The notes under the pieces are model-generated. The model did no database searches and was not told the DNA's origin. It saw only the letters and a program-made list of their open reading frames with translations. This document shows, one piece after another, positions 21,150-33,646 of a DNA stretch of 64,000 nt. A program made the position numbers and the translations under genes. Numbering within the stretch: the stretch's first letter is position 1; each line of letters begins with the position of its first letter. The stretch is from Pochonia chlamydosporia 170. Taxonomy: Eukaryota; Ascomycota; Sordariomycetes; Hypocreales; Clavicipitaceae. Location of the stretch: assembly GCF_001653235.2 (NCBI RefSeq), contig NC_035791.1:3348001-3412000 (forward strand), in the 5' to 3' direction.

Positions 21150-22550
21150 TCATCGTTTGCGTCCCTTGGAAGGCTTGCCACTGCCGCCATGTTCCGCAGC
21201 TGAAGCTTGCTCCTCCCCCCAATGTGCATCTTCCAGACACTCCATGACAACAGGGTTGACAAAAACATGGTGTTGCAGGCCACCCCGGAAGAGAATCTTC
21301 ATCATGTTGACCCGGGAGAAGAGCGACCATGTATCGATTCGGGTGCTGTGGTTGCCAAGGCGAAGGCGACATCTGTAGCCATACTCGGCTTGCCCGTCAT
21401 CCGTCCGCTGCGAAGGTGGCACATACGAGTCTTTCTCTGGAATAAAGAGCGCAGTCGAGTAGTACGGGCCGACGCCTCGTTCTAGAGATGTCACGACGCT
21501 AACAAGGCTCTCACGCAGGTCACGCCGAGCCTTTCGTGACACAGACTTGGTGCTGAGTTTTGCTAGTTCGCTGATGCGACCAATCAAGCGTTGTGGATCG
21601 TACGGCAGCTGGAATGGCTCGCCAGTTTCTTGTTCGTGCATTCGTGACGACTCAAAAATGAGGGCAATAGCTTGTCCTGCATTGCACTGAATTTCGGTGT
21701 CGGAGCTATCGAGTTGGTCCACAAAGGCGTCCATGGCGGCATCCGCATAATCCGAAAAGTCATCAACGTGGCCGGCAACAAATGACCAACCGACAATGGC
21801 AGCAGATACGACTGCGGCGTTGTCATGTGATTCAATGCTTTCTCCGTCGCTCTGAACAATGTCGATGAGATACTGCATGATCTCCAGGGCAGATTCTTCC
21901 AAGCCTCCCGCATAGAGCACAGTCATGCAGAGCGCATAAATCGCATACACTTTGCACTGGTCGTCGTCGTCATCCACAAGAATTTGCTTAAGTGCCCGTT
22001 CGGCGCCTTCGAAAATCTCCAGTTCCTCGGTTGTCCCTACTGTCAAGCAGAAGGCCTGCAGGCTGAGAAGCCTCTCCCGGGCGGTTGGCGCGCGATCTGC
22101 ATCCTTGAGGAACACCTCGACCAGCTCGGCGGCAGCGGGGTCCAACCAAATGTGAGTTTCGGAGTTGTATTTGTTGCGCAGGGCTCTGAGGTAAACTTCG
22201 AGAAACTGCTCGCGAACCTCATTGTTGTTGTGCTTCTTGTCCTGCAACCCGTCGATCAACGCCTGGGCGTCAAACGTAGTTGCGCCTTCGTCGGGAGTAA
22301 GTGCTCCGGAACCTCCAGAGTGAACACTTGACATCATGTCGTCAAACTCAAAATCGCCATCTTCTTCGCTGTCGCTGACATCTGAAGTTACGCGGCTGTG
22401 TGCCGCAGAGTGTGTTGGTGATGTCAAAAGAGAAGGCAAGGGAGAGCTTCTTGGCGTGATATTGCCCGAAGCGCGACCAGATTTGACTGCTTTTTTGGAC
22501 GTCGTCTTGCCGTTGCCCTTAAGGGCCTTGACTCTGGCGTGGTTCATCAT
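21150..22550 (-). CDS. Interferon-related developmental regulator (IFRD) family protein
   Basis: A single exon of 466 residues. The N terminus is basic and Ser-rich with an acidic patch (S-D-S-E-E-D-G-D). From about residue 85 an all-helical repeat domain begins, with the IFRD-type opening of a conserved arm around E-x-Y-L-R-A-L-R and later the L-x-F-C-L-T-V region. The C-terminal part (about 395-445) contains the S-W-S-x-F-S-R-V-N-x-x-K segment and H-W typical of the IFRD C-terminal domain. The animal proteins IFRD1/2 bind ribosomes or act as co-regulators; the fungal member's role is not known to me. The basic C terminus (K-G-R-K-R) may favour nuclear or RNA contact. The Met at 22550 is followed directly by a second Met (22547). 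Confidence 0.88.
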   Translation of the reverse strand: MMNHARVKALKGNGKTTSKKAVKSGRASGNITPRSSPLPSLLTSPTHSAAHSRVTSDVSDSEEDGDFEFDDMMSSVHSGGSGALTPDEGATTFDAQALIDGLQDKKHNNNEVREQFLEVYLRALRNKYNSETHIWLDPAAAELVEVFLKDADRAPTARERLLSLQAFCLTVGTTEELEIFEGAERALKQILVDDDDDQCKVYAIYALCMTVLYAGGLEESALEIMQYLIDIVQSDGESIESHDNAAVVSAAIVGWSFVAGHVDDFSDYADAAMDAFVDQLDSSDTEIQCNAGQAIALIFESSRMHEQETGEPFQLPYDPQRLIGRISELAKLSTKSVSRKARRDLRESLVSVVTSLERGVGPYYSTALFIPEKDSYVPPSQRTDDGQAEYGYRCRLRLGNHSTRIDTWSLFSRVNMMKILFRGGLQHHVFVNPVVMECLEDAHWGEEQASAAEHGGSGKPSKGRKR

Positions 22551-25500
22551 GGTTGCAGATTATTGAGGCGTTACGAGCCTCGGCGAATGGTGAAAGGTAC
22601 TCGGTGATGAGGACGAGCTGTCTCGATATGAGGCAGGTGTCCCGATGTTGCTGCGTGAGTGAGGAATCAGTCGGCTGGCAGCAAACAGCCTCTTAAATAA
22701 TCTCGACCCTTAGAATAGGGTAAGAGATAGTTGATAATCGGTTGATCGAGCTTATTCGCGTCAGGACGGGGCGTTGAGAGCGTAGCGCAGTCTGTGGGAG
22801 CCAACGTTCTTATATGTGTGTTCAAAGACTGCTGTAAGGTTACGATCCATAGGGACTGGGCAAAGTATAACGAGTTAAAAAGTTTCTAACGAAGCCAACG
22901 AAGCGTTTGCGGGCTGCAAGTCGCGGCGTTGGGTTGCAAGGTTCAAATAAGCAGAGATGGTTCGTTGAGCTTTCAGGGTGAAAAAGCAGGAGACAAAAGT
23001 TGAAAGGCGGTAAATGGGCAACAGTCAAAGATAATAAACGGCACAAGGAATAAGTCTGGTGCATGCAGCAAGTCAAGTTGGCACCAGACGAAGGGAAGAC
23101 AAGGGCAAATAGTACGCGAGTGGCGTTTTTTTGTGTGGGAATGTGTGGGAATGTGGGAATGGCGGGCCGGGGGGTGGATGTGGGCATGTGAGACCACCAA
23201 AAAGCAACAGAACCCAAGCCAAGTAAAAGCAAGAGCCTAAAATGTATGTGTGACTGATGAGCTGGACCGAGATTTGGAAGTGCAGGTTTTGGCTGGCTGG
23301 GCAGTTGGGTAAATTCTGGTGTGGGTAATTCTTAGGGTCCATTCATTTTTAGTCTGATGAAGCATTTGGGTTTGTGGTGTGGCGTGCCATTGTCGTGATC
23401 TCCTACAGGCTGCATGTGGTTGGCATTTTGGCTCATGTGCGTGAAACCTCGCCAACCCTCGCAACGCAACCCATCACGACTATCATGGAGATCTCACCAC
23501 TACCGTACGGACAATCTGTGCGTTAAGTGTTTGCATAATGCAAGGGTAGAAATGAGCCCGTTGCGCCCTGCCTCCTGCCTCTTGCCCTGGAGCTGATATC
23601 TTTCCACATAAGATTCACCAGTCCGAGACCAATCCAAAGCAACATTCACAGACACCACATCTCTCAAAACTCGATCCAGGAAAGCCGGACAGGTCCATCG
23701 CCAGCTTGACTTGACACAACCTGTCCACCCAATCAATCCCGGCTCAAAGCAGGCATGCCGATGTCCTCCCCACAAACCAGCAGGGCTACCTCAAAGTCCG
23801 TGTGGGCTTTGGAGGGACTTGACGCCATTTCTTGCGGGGGACCATCTCCCACTGGGGTGAATGCAAATCAATGAGCCCAGTAGGGTGAGGTCAGGTCAAC
23901 CGGTTGGATTGTCGCTTGTCACTTCTCGACGTCATAGCCAAAAGCCACTTTACGCGCTGGACGCGGTCGCCCGCAGAGCAAATCGGTGGCTCGCAACCCA
24001 AATATTTTTCTGCGAAACACTCAACACAGCTCTGCAACGTTCGCAAGATTGCAAAATAAATGCGCTCGGATTTTGTCACATATGAACCTTGATTTGTATC
24101 CGTCCATGGCGGCGCTAACTGGAACCAGACCTGCAGGGCCCTACTGTCGCAGATGGGTTTTGCGTCGCCTCAAGGAGCAGGTGATAAAGTACCTAGGTAT
24201 GTGCGATGGTGGTGTGATGGATTCGATGCAGCCCAGCGGTGTGCTCAGTGGTCAACAGTCTGTCCTGGAACTAAAGCTGATCACCGGACGCTGACTTTTG
24301 TGGAGATGGACTGATGCCCGGTGCCTCGTAGACCTGATGTTTGATGTGCAGAGTCTCCAGAAGCATGCTGCTTTCCGCGGATGGTTGACAGAGTCGTTGG
24401 ATATTGTACCACCTGAGGACTTGGGACCCCCTTCCAAGACACTTCTTGCCGAACCAGACCTGGTTGAAAGGAGCTCAAAATTGAGGCTGAATAAAGTATG
24501 TGGTGGGTGCCTATTTGACTGGGCCAATGTGGTTGCTGCCAAATCATGAGCCTTCCCGCTCCTTGCCTTCCCAGCTCTTTGAAGAATACCAGATGCTCTG
24601 ACTGGGCCATCCAGCCGTCCTGCATCGCCGCGGATGCCTTGATGCCAAATTGAGGGGCCATGGACCAGATGGAGCCTGGCGCCTTTGCGGACAACAGCAT
24701 GGCTTGCATCAAGGCGACCGCTGTTATGCCGTTTCGATGCCTGCATGATCAGTGACAAACTTTGAATGTATCCAACATGTGGAGGTCGAGATTTGGTGGA
24801 TAGGTAACTGGTAATGCGCCGTATCGTATGCAGCTGTTTAACACATCGAGAAACTTGATAAATATTGGCAAGATACTATGAGGAAGTAGATGGGCTCTGC
24901 CAACTTTGGAACTTGGCCGCCGTTTGACGACCAGACAATAATTAGAATTGTCGGTATTGAGTTCTCCGTGCTCGGTACTCTGCAACAGTACGGACGTACT
25001 TCGGGAAGAGATGCGCACTGTGTCACAGCATTGTCTTCCATGCCGCAGACACCAGTCTGAACTCTTGGGCACCTGGCTATCACAGACCTACTCTCCCCCC
25101 GATTTGAGATATCTCAAAAAAAAAGAAACAGACCATAATTCAAGTTTGGTACAGTAAATATAGTTTGTTGCTATTATTATTATCGGCCATCTCGGGAATA
25201 TGCCAATCTGATGACATACCTAGGTATTTTCTATCCTTAGCTTTGGCACCTTATCCTCCTGGAGGTGTGAGAGCACAGTGTCAAAAAGTAACCCGCTTGA
25301 AGAGGATGAAGCAGACCGGACCCCACCATAGCTCCGATAAGCCCGCACCTCTGACAGCTGGCAGCCTTATCAGTGGCAGTCGATGCCACTGCTGGCCCTC
25401 TTCTGCCTGATGTTCCGGCCACCATTGAAGGCGACCATGTCCATCTCACCACTTATACAGCCCAAACAGCATGGCCAAGCACAGTGCTTCCTGCCCCACC

Positions 25501-25898
25501 TACCTCGAGACATTCACTTGCCCAAATTCACATCGATATTCCGACCTCTGCCTGCTCTGCCCCTCTTCCTTTGTCATCTGTTGCATCTGAACTTCTTCAT
25601 CCCGCCCATCATAATCGCCAAATCTTCTTCATTCTCCCTTTGATCTGCCCTTTTTTGGCCGTTATTCTGCCTACAACGTCCAGGTCGTCATTATATTCAA
25701 CTCTGCTGCGCTGAGGCGGGACCGTTGCCCACAGCCTGCCATGGTGTAGACTCCGTGTTAGCTTCTTGGGCATTGTGAAACGTTTAACATTCGCCACACG
25801 TCATATTCTCCTCTTCACGACGTTGTGTCAGTCAAAACGCTCTTTCGGAAATTATCTTACGTCGTGCTCCTCGAGTTTGGTGATATTACGCAACAAAC
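22551..25898. other. 3.3-kb intergenic region, IFRD / FHA
   Basis: Divergent spacer. The 25540-25720 part is pyrimidine-rich, as fungal promoters often are just upstream of the transcription start; it precedes the FHA gene. The rest holds many short frames on both strands, none with splice-consistent structure or a domain. No tRNA or transposon was recognised. Confidence 0.45.
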
Positions 25899-27982
25899 AT
25901 GGCTGTGCAGCCCACGTACTGGGACGAAGGTGTGTGCATATCGTGAGCCTAACACCACAACTTGCTCGTGAATATGCTAACCGTTTTATGCTGCAGTCCA
26001 AGTCGTCCTCAAGGCTGCAGACCCAAAGTTAAGGGCCAAATTTAGCGATCGCTACATCTTCCTTACCAAGGACAACCCGAAGGTTATGATAGGTCGCAGC
26101 ACGAAGCGAGACACCAGACTGGCTGCTGGTGCCAAAAATGGCTGGTTTGACTCTGCTGTTATGTCAAGAAACCATGCCAGACTCATTTACCTTCCGGCTA
26201 CTAAAGTCAGTTGACCTCTTTGTCTTCCGAAGGCCCTCTCAAAGTGTCCGAATCTGACCATATCTACAGACTGTTGCCCTCGTGGACGCTGGATCTCTGC
26301 ACGGGACATACGTAAACGACAAGCGAGTTAACGTTCACCAATTCCGACAACTCTATCAAAACGATACGATTCGATTTGGTATTGCCATCAGCAAGGGATC
26401 AGAGACCTTCCCGCCATGTGAGATGAAGGTAACGCTTAACCACGGCTCACGAAAGTATGACAGTCCTTCTCTTTCCATTTTTAGTCCACACGACTCACAA
26501 TTGAATAGTCCGGAAGAGCGGCCTGTTGTGTTCAAGGTTCCCGATTCCTCTGACGGAGAGGACGACATCAGTGATATCGACGACGCTATTGAAACCAGCG
26601 TGTCTCTTATACAGAAATCGGGCATGGCCATCGAGAAAACCCAAGTCCTCAATGCTATTGACCTTACAGGCGAGGAAGCCTTCGATGGTTCAGATGCGGA
26701 TCCCGATGTAACTGTTGAAGTACTTGAAGTTTTAACTCCGGGTGATAAAGAGTCGGAAGATATCGAAAATAGGCAGCTCCCTGTTTGCTACTCTGTGGAA
26801 GTGGAAGAAGTCGAGGAGAACGACGCATCATTTAGTCCACCGGAATTTACATCGTCTATCTCCGAGTCCGACGAAAAGGACTTAGCCGATAGCATTGGGG
26901 ACGACGAGAGCAGTGGTATGGAATGGGATCAACAAGGTATGCCAAAATATTCGGGCTCACACACAGTGGAACCAAGGACTAAATCACCCAAAACAGATGG
27001 AGATTGCTATTCGAACGGCATTGCAGGTAATGTGCCGCCTAACGACCAGAATTCATCCGACCAGGATTGCAACACTCTTCCTCCACTGGTTCTCAGTCAA
27101 CCTGCACAGCCTGACAATGCTCGGCGCCTGCCGTCGAATTTGCATTCGATTCCGATTCCTTCGTCTTCACGTCAGACATCGGATTTTAATGAGGTGATCT
27201 CTACTGAATCACTGGGAGCGAAGTCTGGCAAGGCTGAATTCTTCCAAGCCCGGGAATACAACCGTCGAGTCTGTTTTGGTTCAGAAAGAGACATGGAAGA
27301 CAGCCAGGAAGACCATTTTGAAGAATTAGAAATGGATATGGAGAACTCGATATCATACGCCAACCAAGACAGCTTATTCAGTGTCGCTTTGCCAGGCAAC
27401 TGCACAAACAATTCAGCTTCAGCAGCACTATTGGCTGCTGGAGAGCAATTCCTCCAAACACCCGTTGGCGAGCTCCCGGAAGAGCAGTCCGGCGATGATT
27501 GCCTAGATGACACCTCCGCGTACACCTATGAGATGAGCAAAAGAGTCGCAGAGGCAAAGATTCAGGCCGCACAACCGCGGGTGACAGTAGACGTTGCCAC
27601 TTGTGTGAGGGGAGGGGTGGACGTCTCCGACCTCGCTGAAGAACATCCCGATGGCGCATCTGCCGCCAACCCTGTTCCCCCTAAACGAAAGGCCGATGAA
27701 ATTTCTGAGATATTGTCAGAGGAGATGTCTCAGCTGCCTTCTCAAGAGATTATTCCAGGCTCCTCGCAGACCGTCCCGGAATCCAACTCGGCGCGGCCAG
27801 AATCCACAACTCATAACCCAACGCCATGTGTCGAGGGGATGCAAACTAGGCATTCGGTGACCAATCCCGTTGACGAGCGTCCTGTGAAAAGGCTCCGACG
27901 CGTCGCCGAGGTCGTCGGGTATGCAGCTTTAGGCGGCGTCGCCGTCATGTCTGCCCTGATTGCTACAGCGCCCGCACTGTAG
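25899..27982 (+). CDS. FHA-domain protein with C-terminal membrane anchor
   Basis: Exons 25899-25929, 25997-26205 and 26270-27982 give 1953 nt, 650 residues. The N-terminal FHA domain (about 12-120) has all phosphothreonine-binding landmarks: G43-R44, S67-R-N-H70 and H91-G-T-Y-V-N96 (His where Asn is usual). A long acidic, Ser-rich disordered middle follows, with many S/T-P and SDxE sites likely to be phosphorylated by CK2-type kinases. The last about 26 residues form one hydrophobic helix after a basic K-R-L-R-R, the arrangement of a tail-anchored membrane protein. The layout recalls the SLMAP/Far10/PRO45 class of STRIPAK subunits, but I could not confirm that the sequence itself belongs there. 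The first exon encodes only 10 residues plus one base. Confidence 0.87.
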
Positions 27983-29679
27983 TTGATACAGTCGCACACG
28001 ATACACGAATTCAAGCAAAGAATCGAGCCTTCTTTCTCTTTCAACTCTGGCTTTTCTCCCCTTTTTGTTTTCTCCGTGGTACATGCCATGTCTGGATCAT
28101 GCTTTTTGTTAATTTGGCTCTCCACGGATTATTTGAGAAATGAAATTAGTAGTGAAAGGGAGTTACGGTGCTCAGAACTGCGCGATCGGTTGCTTTGTGA
28201 GGTTTTTAATCACTCGAGGGAGATGTTTTGTTTCGTTCCATAGGCAGGATGCAATTGATACCAGTTGATTCGTATGTGTGTAGACACGTGTCGTGCTGTG
28301 CTGCAAACTTCATGAATATTTTACTTCTCCAGCTGATCTAGAATATTTCGGCAGCGGCTGGACGCATCCGTAAGAGTCTGGTGATACAACAGCAGGAACT
28401 CACAGCATGAGTCAGTCGTGCAGGATTGTCTTTGCGTAGTGATCACTGCATGCCAGCTCTCCGACCGTAAAAGGTAAGCCCTGTGCTTCAATCACACTAG
28501 GATGTTTCTCTTAACATTATGTCGACCCTGTCCTTTCCCAAACATGTACAATATCGCAAGGATTGACGAATACATTGCGGCATTGAGTGTGTTTTGCCAA
28601 CACCAGGCGAGCCCATTTGAGAAGATATCGGGGTTCGAAATTGAATTCACCGTTCTCAATAGTCTCAGCACCCATGCTACCGCGGCTGCTTTAGATTCTT
28701 AAACCAGGATATGACTAGGCAGGTATCCATTTTACGAATGTGGTACCCGCTCCGTCTACGTATTCGGGACGTTGGATATTACCTTATGGATGCTGTGTTA
28801 CAATATTGAGCGGTTCAGAAATGCGTGTCACTCTATCCTGGTATTTTTCTTCTTTTAAATAGGTTGCCTGGATTTGTGTAGGTTGTGGTTATCATTAAAT
28901 AGGGATGCGTTGGTGATACAGTTTCTTGGTCTCTGTAAAGGACTCAAGCCGTTCTTGAATGGATACACTCTGCTAGGGTATTGCAGTTATTCGTTATTAT
29001 ACTCACAAGACACGTGAACAATTTCTGGTGTTCATACAGAGTTGTCATCGGAATGGAGGAACATTTTGCGGAAAAGTTCTTTCCCGTCTCGTGTACAATG
29101 TGCAGTATGCGGTCGTCGTGAGTGGTCATTCACAGGCTGTCGTTTTGCTTCTTAATTCGCTGACGGTGATAGATCTGGCTGCTCTTACTGTTCTGGTTCG
29201 TTGGTCTTGTTAATTCCAATGGATCATGTGCCGAAGATTCACGGGTGTGAGCCTTGTCGGTGACAGATATACGGAGAGAAAGCACATAATTGTGTGGTAA
29301 CGAGCTTCGGGGGTGAATCTAAATATCAGAGGCTTGAGCAGAGGGGAATTGTGAGTCGGATGTGAGTGGATTGCAGGGTGTGCCGATTCAGAAACTGGTT
29401 TTGGTTTACACTGAACTCAAGCGGCGTGGTGGTGAATTCGGCTTTTTATCAGGTCATGTCATGTCATGTCATATAATTGCGTACTTGCCAAAAGGAATGT
29501 GGTTTTTGCAGTCATGTATGCTTCTTGTTCAAATTATTTCAGCAAACACGTTGAGAATCATGCCACAGGAGCATGTCCTGGTCAAGCCACTATGATACAA
29601 TCCGAATGGGAGAGAGCGGCCTATTCACAACACGTGAAGTTTACCAGCCAACACTCACCAAGAGCTAGCTTAACGTCCA
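27983..29679. other. Convergent spacer, FHA / F-box
   Basis: 1.7 kb between two 3' ends, unusually long for that arrangement. It includes a TCATG pentanucleotide repeat at about 29453-29472. No gene supported. Confidence 0.4.
29453..29472. repeat. TCATG-type pentanucleotide microsatellite
   Basis: Four tandem copies of GTCAT/TCATG within an otherwise unremarkable spacer. Likely a simple repeat. Confidence 0.6.
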
Positions 29680-31432
29680 TCATCGGCCCATCCTCCCCTC
29701 CAGCCGCATCTGTCGCAACGAGACCGGATCCACCACTTGGACAGGCAAATTCAAAAGATGGATAGCATCACCATGGCATCTTATACGCCCGTGCCCTGGC
29801 AGTCGCTCGGTGTTGACCTGAAGCCCAACCGGGCCACAGTCAGACGCAACTCTTTGCCACCGCTTTACCACCTCAGCGTAATACTTCGATTGTAGATCCA
29901 GCTTCTTCGTCGCACGCCATGTGATGGAAGGACGGGAATTCTTTCCACGGTATATAAACGCGCAAGCTCGTCCATACGCCACATACCAAAGAACCATGAG
30001 GCGCAGCTCCGGCATGCGTAGTGCAAACTCGGCTGCTGTACATAGAATTTCCCGAATCATCTCCGAGCCTTTCTTACACGAGCGAATTAAACATGGCGCA
30101 GTGAGGGCCAGAGTTTGCAGGTTCGGCCAAATCCAGGAAGAACGACAATTTCCAAAGAAAAGTCCAGCCTTGGTCATGAATGTGACGGAAAGATGCGTAA
30201 GGGCGAGGCTCTTCGAAGCCAGAGCCGCTGCAACCCAAACGTGCCCTTGCCTATAGTGACGCACTTGCTCCCAGTTTAGAAAGTAACGCTCGAAATGAGC
30301 GTCTGCAAGGCAGTTGTAGTGAAAGTCTAGAAATATTGTCAAGCTCTTGGTCGTTTGGGGATTGCATGCTGAGATCATGGTTGTCATTTCTGTATAGTCC
30401 GTGTCAGCAGTCTTGGTGCAATTTCGCGGCATCGGATAGCTGATAATAGAGAGGTATATCAGCTGCGAGATGAAAATGCTTACCATGTTCAAGCCTCTCA
30501 GGGGGTAGTGGGTATCCTCGCCACAACTCATAGACGATGGATTTCACGCGAGGGAGTCTCGCAAATATGACCTTCAGAGACTCGGGGCAGATGCAACGAC
30601 GCAATTGGCGACGAATCGTGAAACTGGTGATTGCCTCAACTGCGGGCAGAGTTTCCAATGTAAGACCCAAGTTCAGTGGCTCAAAGGCTAGCATCATAGT
30701 TCTTAAGGAGGGGGTAGAGACCTTCTGGCCGTTGAACCAGGCTTGGCTTCGATTCCAGAGAGTCGCGTCGTCGGCGTAGCCGTAGCCGTAATCCTGACAA
30801 CAATCCTCATCCTCCTGCCACTCTTCTTCTCCCCCCTTCTCTCCTACGGGGGCGTCCGGGAGAACAGCGTGAAAAACAGCGTCGTCGGCTAAGTCTCTCT
30901 CATCAGGCGAGCCGTAGTACCAACCCTTGTACCAGAACTCTGCGTCGGTCCTGCAGTAGGCGTTGAGCTCCAGCTTCAGTGGCCGCCCAGGCGTCCAGGT
31001 GCAAAGAATAGTGAAAATTTTCTCGACGGCGGTTCTGACTGCAATTTCCTTCAAACTTTGCTGGGCAATCTGGCACTCTATAACGCCTCTTGTCGGTTCG
31101 GCATCTAGCATGACGTACCACGGTAATCTGATGTTGATCTTTATGTCTTCAACATACTGCTGCCGTTGCCGCATGTCGATTCTCCGGAAGTACAAGTGGT
31201 CTATGCCATCCATATCCAATTTGAGACGCCGAAAATTTCGCCTCTCTACAAAAAATTGCCATTTTTTGCATACGGCGGCCAGAGACGACCAACCTGGATA
31301 GCCCGTACAGTTTTCCAAGATTTGATCACGGATCTCGTTGGGTAAAGACGCCCATGATGCTGGGGAATTCTGGGAGGGCGCGGACAGTGCCAGTTGATTG
31401 ACTTGATCGGTGATGATGTCGAGAGCCTCCAT
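29680..31432 (-). CDS. F-box-like protein, two exons
   Basis: Exons 31432-30484 and 30389-29680 give 1659 nt, 552 residues; the 94-nt intron splits a Glu codon. The F-box-like segment (about residues 27-70) reads W-A-S-L-P-N-E-I-R-D-Q-I-L, then L-A-A-V-C-K-K-W, matching the L-P-x-E-I / C-x-x-W frame of fungal F-box proteins that recruit SCF ubiquitin ligases through Skp1. The remainder is helical with alternating Leu and no recognised substrate domain. An acidic, Tyr/Gly-rich loop (E-E-E-W-Q-E-D-E-D) lies near residue 200. Such proteins are numerous and rapidly evolving in fungi, so the target is unknown. It is divergent from LST8. Confidence 0.82.
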
Positions 31433-32035
31433 TGCTCCGGAAACCGAGGATCCTTATGCGAGGTCCTCGCCTTCGTAGAGATGGAGAAATTCCGATGGAC
31501 ATGTTTGGGGATGTCACCGGAAAATTGGGTGCAGATTCCTTTATACTCGGGAGTCTTCATTAAAGAGTTTATTAAAGAGTTTGAGTGGCTGATTAGACGT
31601 ATTTGCGCAGACATTGTCTAACTTTGAAATTTTTCTTCCGAATCTTATATGTGAAGGTTTGAGCAGTCATGGTTGTGGTCGATTGTTGAAGGGACGAAAG
31701 TCGAAGCCAAGCTAAACCCAGATTGTTTCTATGTTTACTTACTTTATTTAGTTTATGCCTTAATCGGGGTCCGGCAAAATGTGGGGGTTTGGTCTGGTTT
31801 CAAGCTCCATCCACACCTTCACTAAATCAACACTTGACATCCATCCCACCAGCAAGCAATCTTTGGAGGCAAGCAGATCTTAACAAACTCACACCGACCA
31901 CATACCAAGTTAGCAAGGTAGTCCAGCTCGATTTTTCGCAGTCTCTTGTCAATGTTGCCACATTGAACCTTGAAAACCGCGTCACCACCCGATTCGCAAG
32001 TGGTATCTACCCACTCTGCTGTCGCAAACATCATC
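31433..32035. promoter_or_regulatory. Divergent promoter, F-box / LST8
   Basis: About 600 nt. It carries TGAAATTTTTC at 31625-31635, close to the yeast RRPE growth-control element, about 400 nt before the LST8 start. Otherwise nothing seen. Confidence 0.35.
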
Positions 32036-33207
32036 ATGTCCGTCATCCTCTGCACAGGTGCGTACGCTTCCAATATTCTCTTTTCCCCAGCCACCACGAA
32101 GACCATGGCAAGCTAACGAGATACTTCAGCCGGATACGACCACACGATTCGGTTCGTACTTGCCACCTGTCCGCTTCCGAGCACGCGGCATCTTGGCCAC
32201 TACACCTGCTAAACTCGCATTAGGTTCTGGGAAGCCCTCTCTGGCATCTGTTCACGTACCATCCAACATCCCGACTCCCAAGTAAATCGACTATGCATCT
32301 CCCCCGACAAAAGATTTCTGGCGGCAGCTGGTCACCACACGGTCAAGCTATACGACATCAAGTCTACGAATCCCAATCCTCTTCTCACCTTTGAGGGCCA
32401 TACTGGCAACATCACGGGCGTCGCATTCCACTGCGAAGGAAAATGGATGGTGACAAGCTCCGAAGACGGCACGGTTAAGATTTGGGAAACAAGGACAGGT
32501 TCTATTCAGCGAAGCTACAACCACGGCTCCCCCGCAAACGATGTCGTTATTCACCCCAACCAAGGCGAAATTATCAGCTGCGACAGGGCAGGTAGTGTAA
32601 GGATATGGGATTTAGCGGAGAATACTTGCGCGCATGAGCTGGTTCCAGAAGAGGACGTGCCAGTATCAAGCGTCACTGTTGCCAGTGATGGAACCTTGCT
32701 TTGCGCGGCAAACACATTGGTTCGTCGCAGTCGCAAATCTACAGTTGGACATCTCCATGGCTTGCGACCAAGCTAACCATAAGGCAGGGAAATGTCTTCG
32801 TGTGGACACTGAGGCAAACATACGATCAAACTCAAATCATGCCGGTAACTCATTTCAACGCTCACAAAGAGTACATCACTCGCATCCTTCTCTCACCAGA
32901 TGTGAAGAAACTAGCAACATGTAGCGCCGACCACACAGCCAAGATTTGGGAGGTCAACAACACCAAACCCCGCGACGAAGGCGAAAAGGATCCCAAGCCC
33001 TTCCCCCTGGAGGCTACACTTACAGGACACCAGAGGTGGGTTTGGGACTGTGCATTCAGTGCCGATTCGGCATACTTGGTGACGGCGTGCTCTGATCACT
33101 ACGCCCGGCTGTGGGAGGTACACAGCCAGCAGATTATCCGTCAGTACAACGGCCATCACCGAGGCGCTGTTTGTGTTGCGCTAAATGATTACTCGGAGAC
33201 TCGTTAG
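32036..33207 (+). CDS. lst8: LST8-like WD40 subunit of TOR complexes
   Basis: Exons 32036-32057, 32130-32151, 32224-32719 and 32788-33207 give 960 nt, 319 residues, the usual size of Lst8/mLST8. After a very short N terminus the protein is seven WD40 blades: G-Y-D-H-T-I-R-F-W, then H-T-V-K-L-Y, D-G-T-V-K-I-W, A-G-S-V-R-I-W-D, G-N-V-F-V-W, H-T-A-K-I-W and H-Y-A-R-L-W. The spacing and the phrase H-x-x-Y-I-T-R-I-L-L-S-P-D-x-K match Lst8 closely. It should bind the Tor kinase domain in TORC1 and TORC2 in the cytosol and at endomembranes. Introns 2 and 3 both use the uncommon donor GTTCGT. The first two exons are 22 nt each, so automatic annotation may miss them. Confidence 0.93.
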
Positions 33208-33646
33208 ACGACGGGGCTCGAATAGACATGTAGTCTGGTGGTATTGTATGTTTTCGTTTGGTGTGGGTGGTTTACAAGCGGGTTTTATCATTTCAGGTAT
33301 CCGAGGGGGGTCTCTTTCGGCGACATGGCGTTGTCGGACAGGATGAATGGTGGCCTTTTATATCCCTCTCCTTTTGGCATGTTGGCAATGGATTACGGCT
33401 TCTATATTTAGCGTTTGTGGTTTTATCTCCGACATCTGCGCCGATGGCGTGTTGTCTATGGTGAAGCAGGCGCTGGCGCAAAGCAGGGACTATTCTACTA
33501 GGTTTTTTGCTCCTCTGGCCGAGCCAATTATTCTAAATAATGAGGACAGCACTGCACAAAATGGTACCAGACTCTCCTCACTGCGTATGTTGCTTCCCAC
33601 AGAATGAATCCATTCCCCGTAAAACAATCCCTATACGTCACCACTG
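33208..33646. other. Convergent spacer, LST8 / Zn2Cys6
   Basis: About 440 nt of 3' flanking DNA. Short open frames are present but none is supported. Confidence 0.4.
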
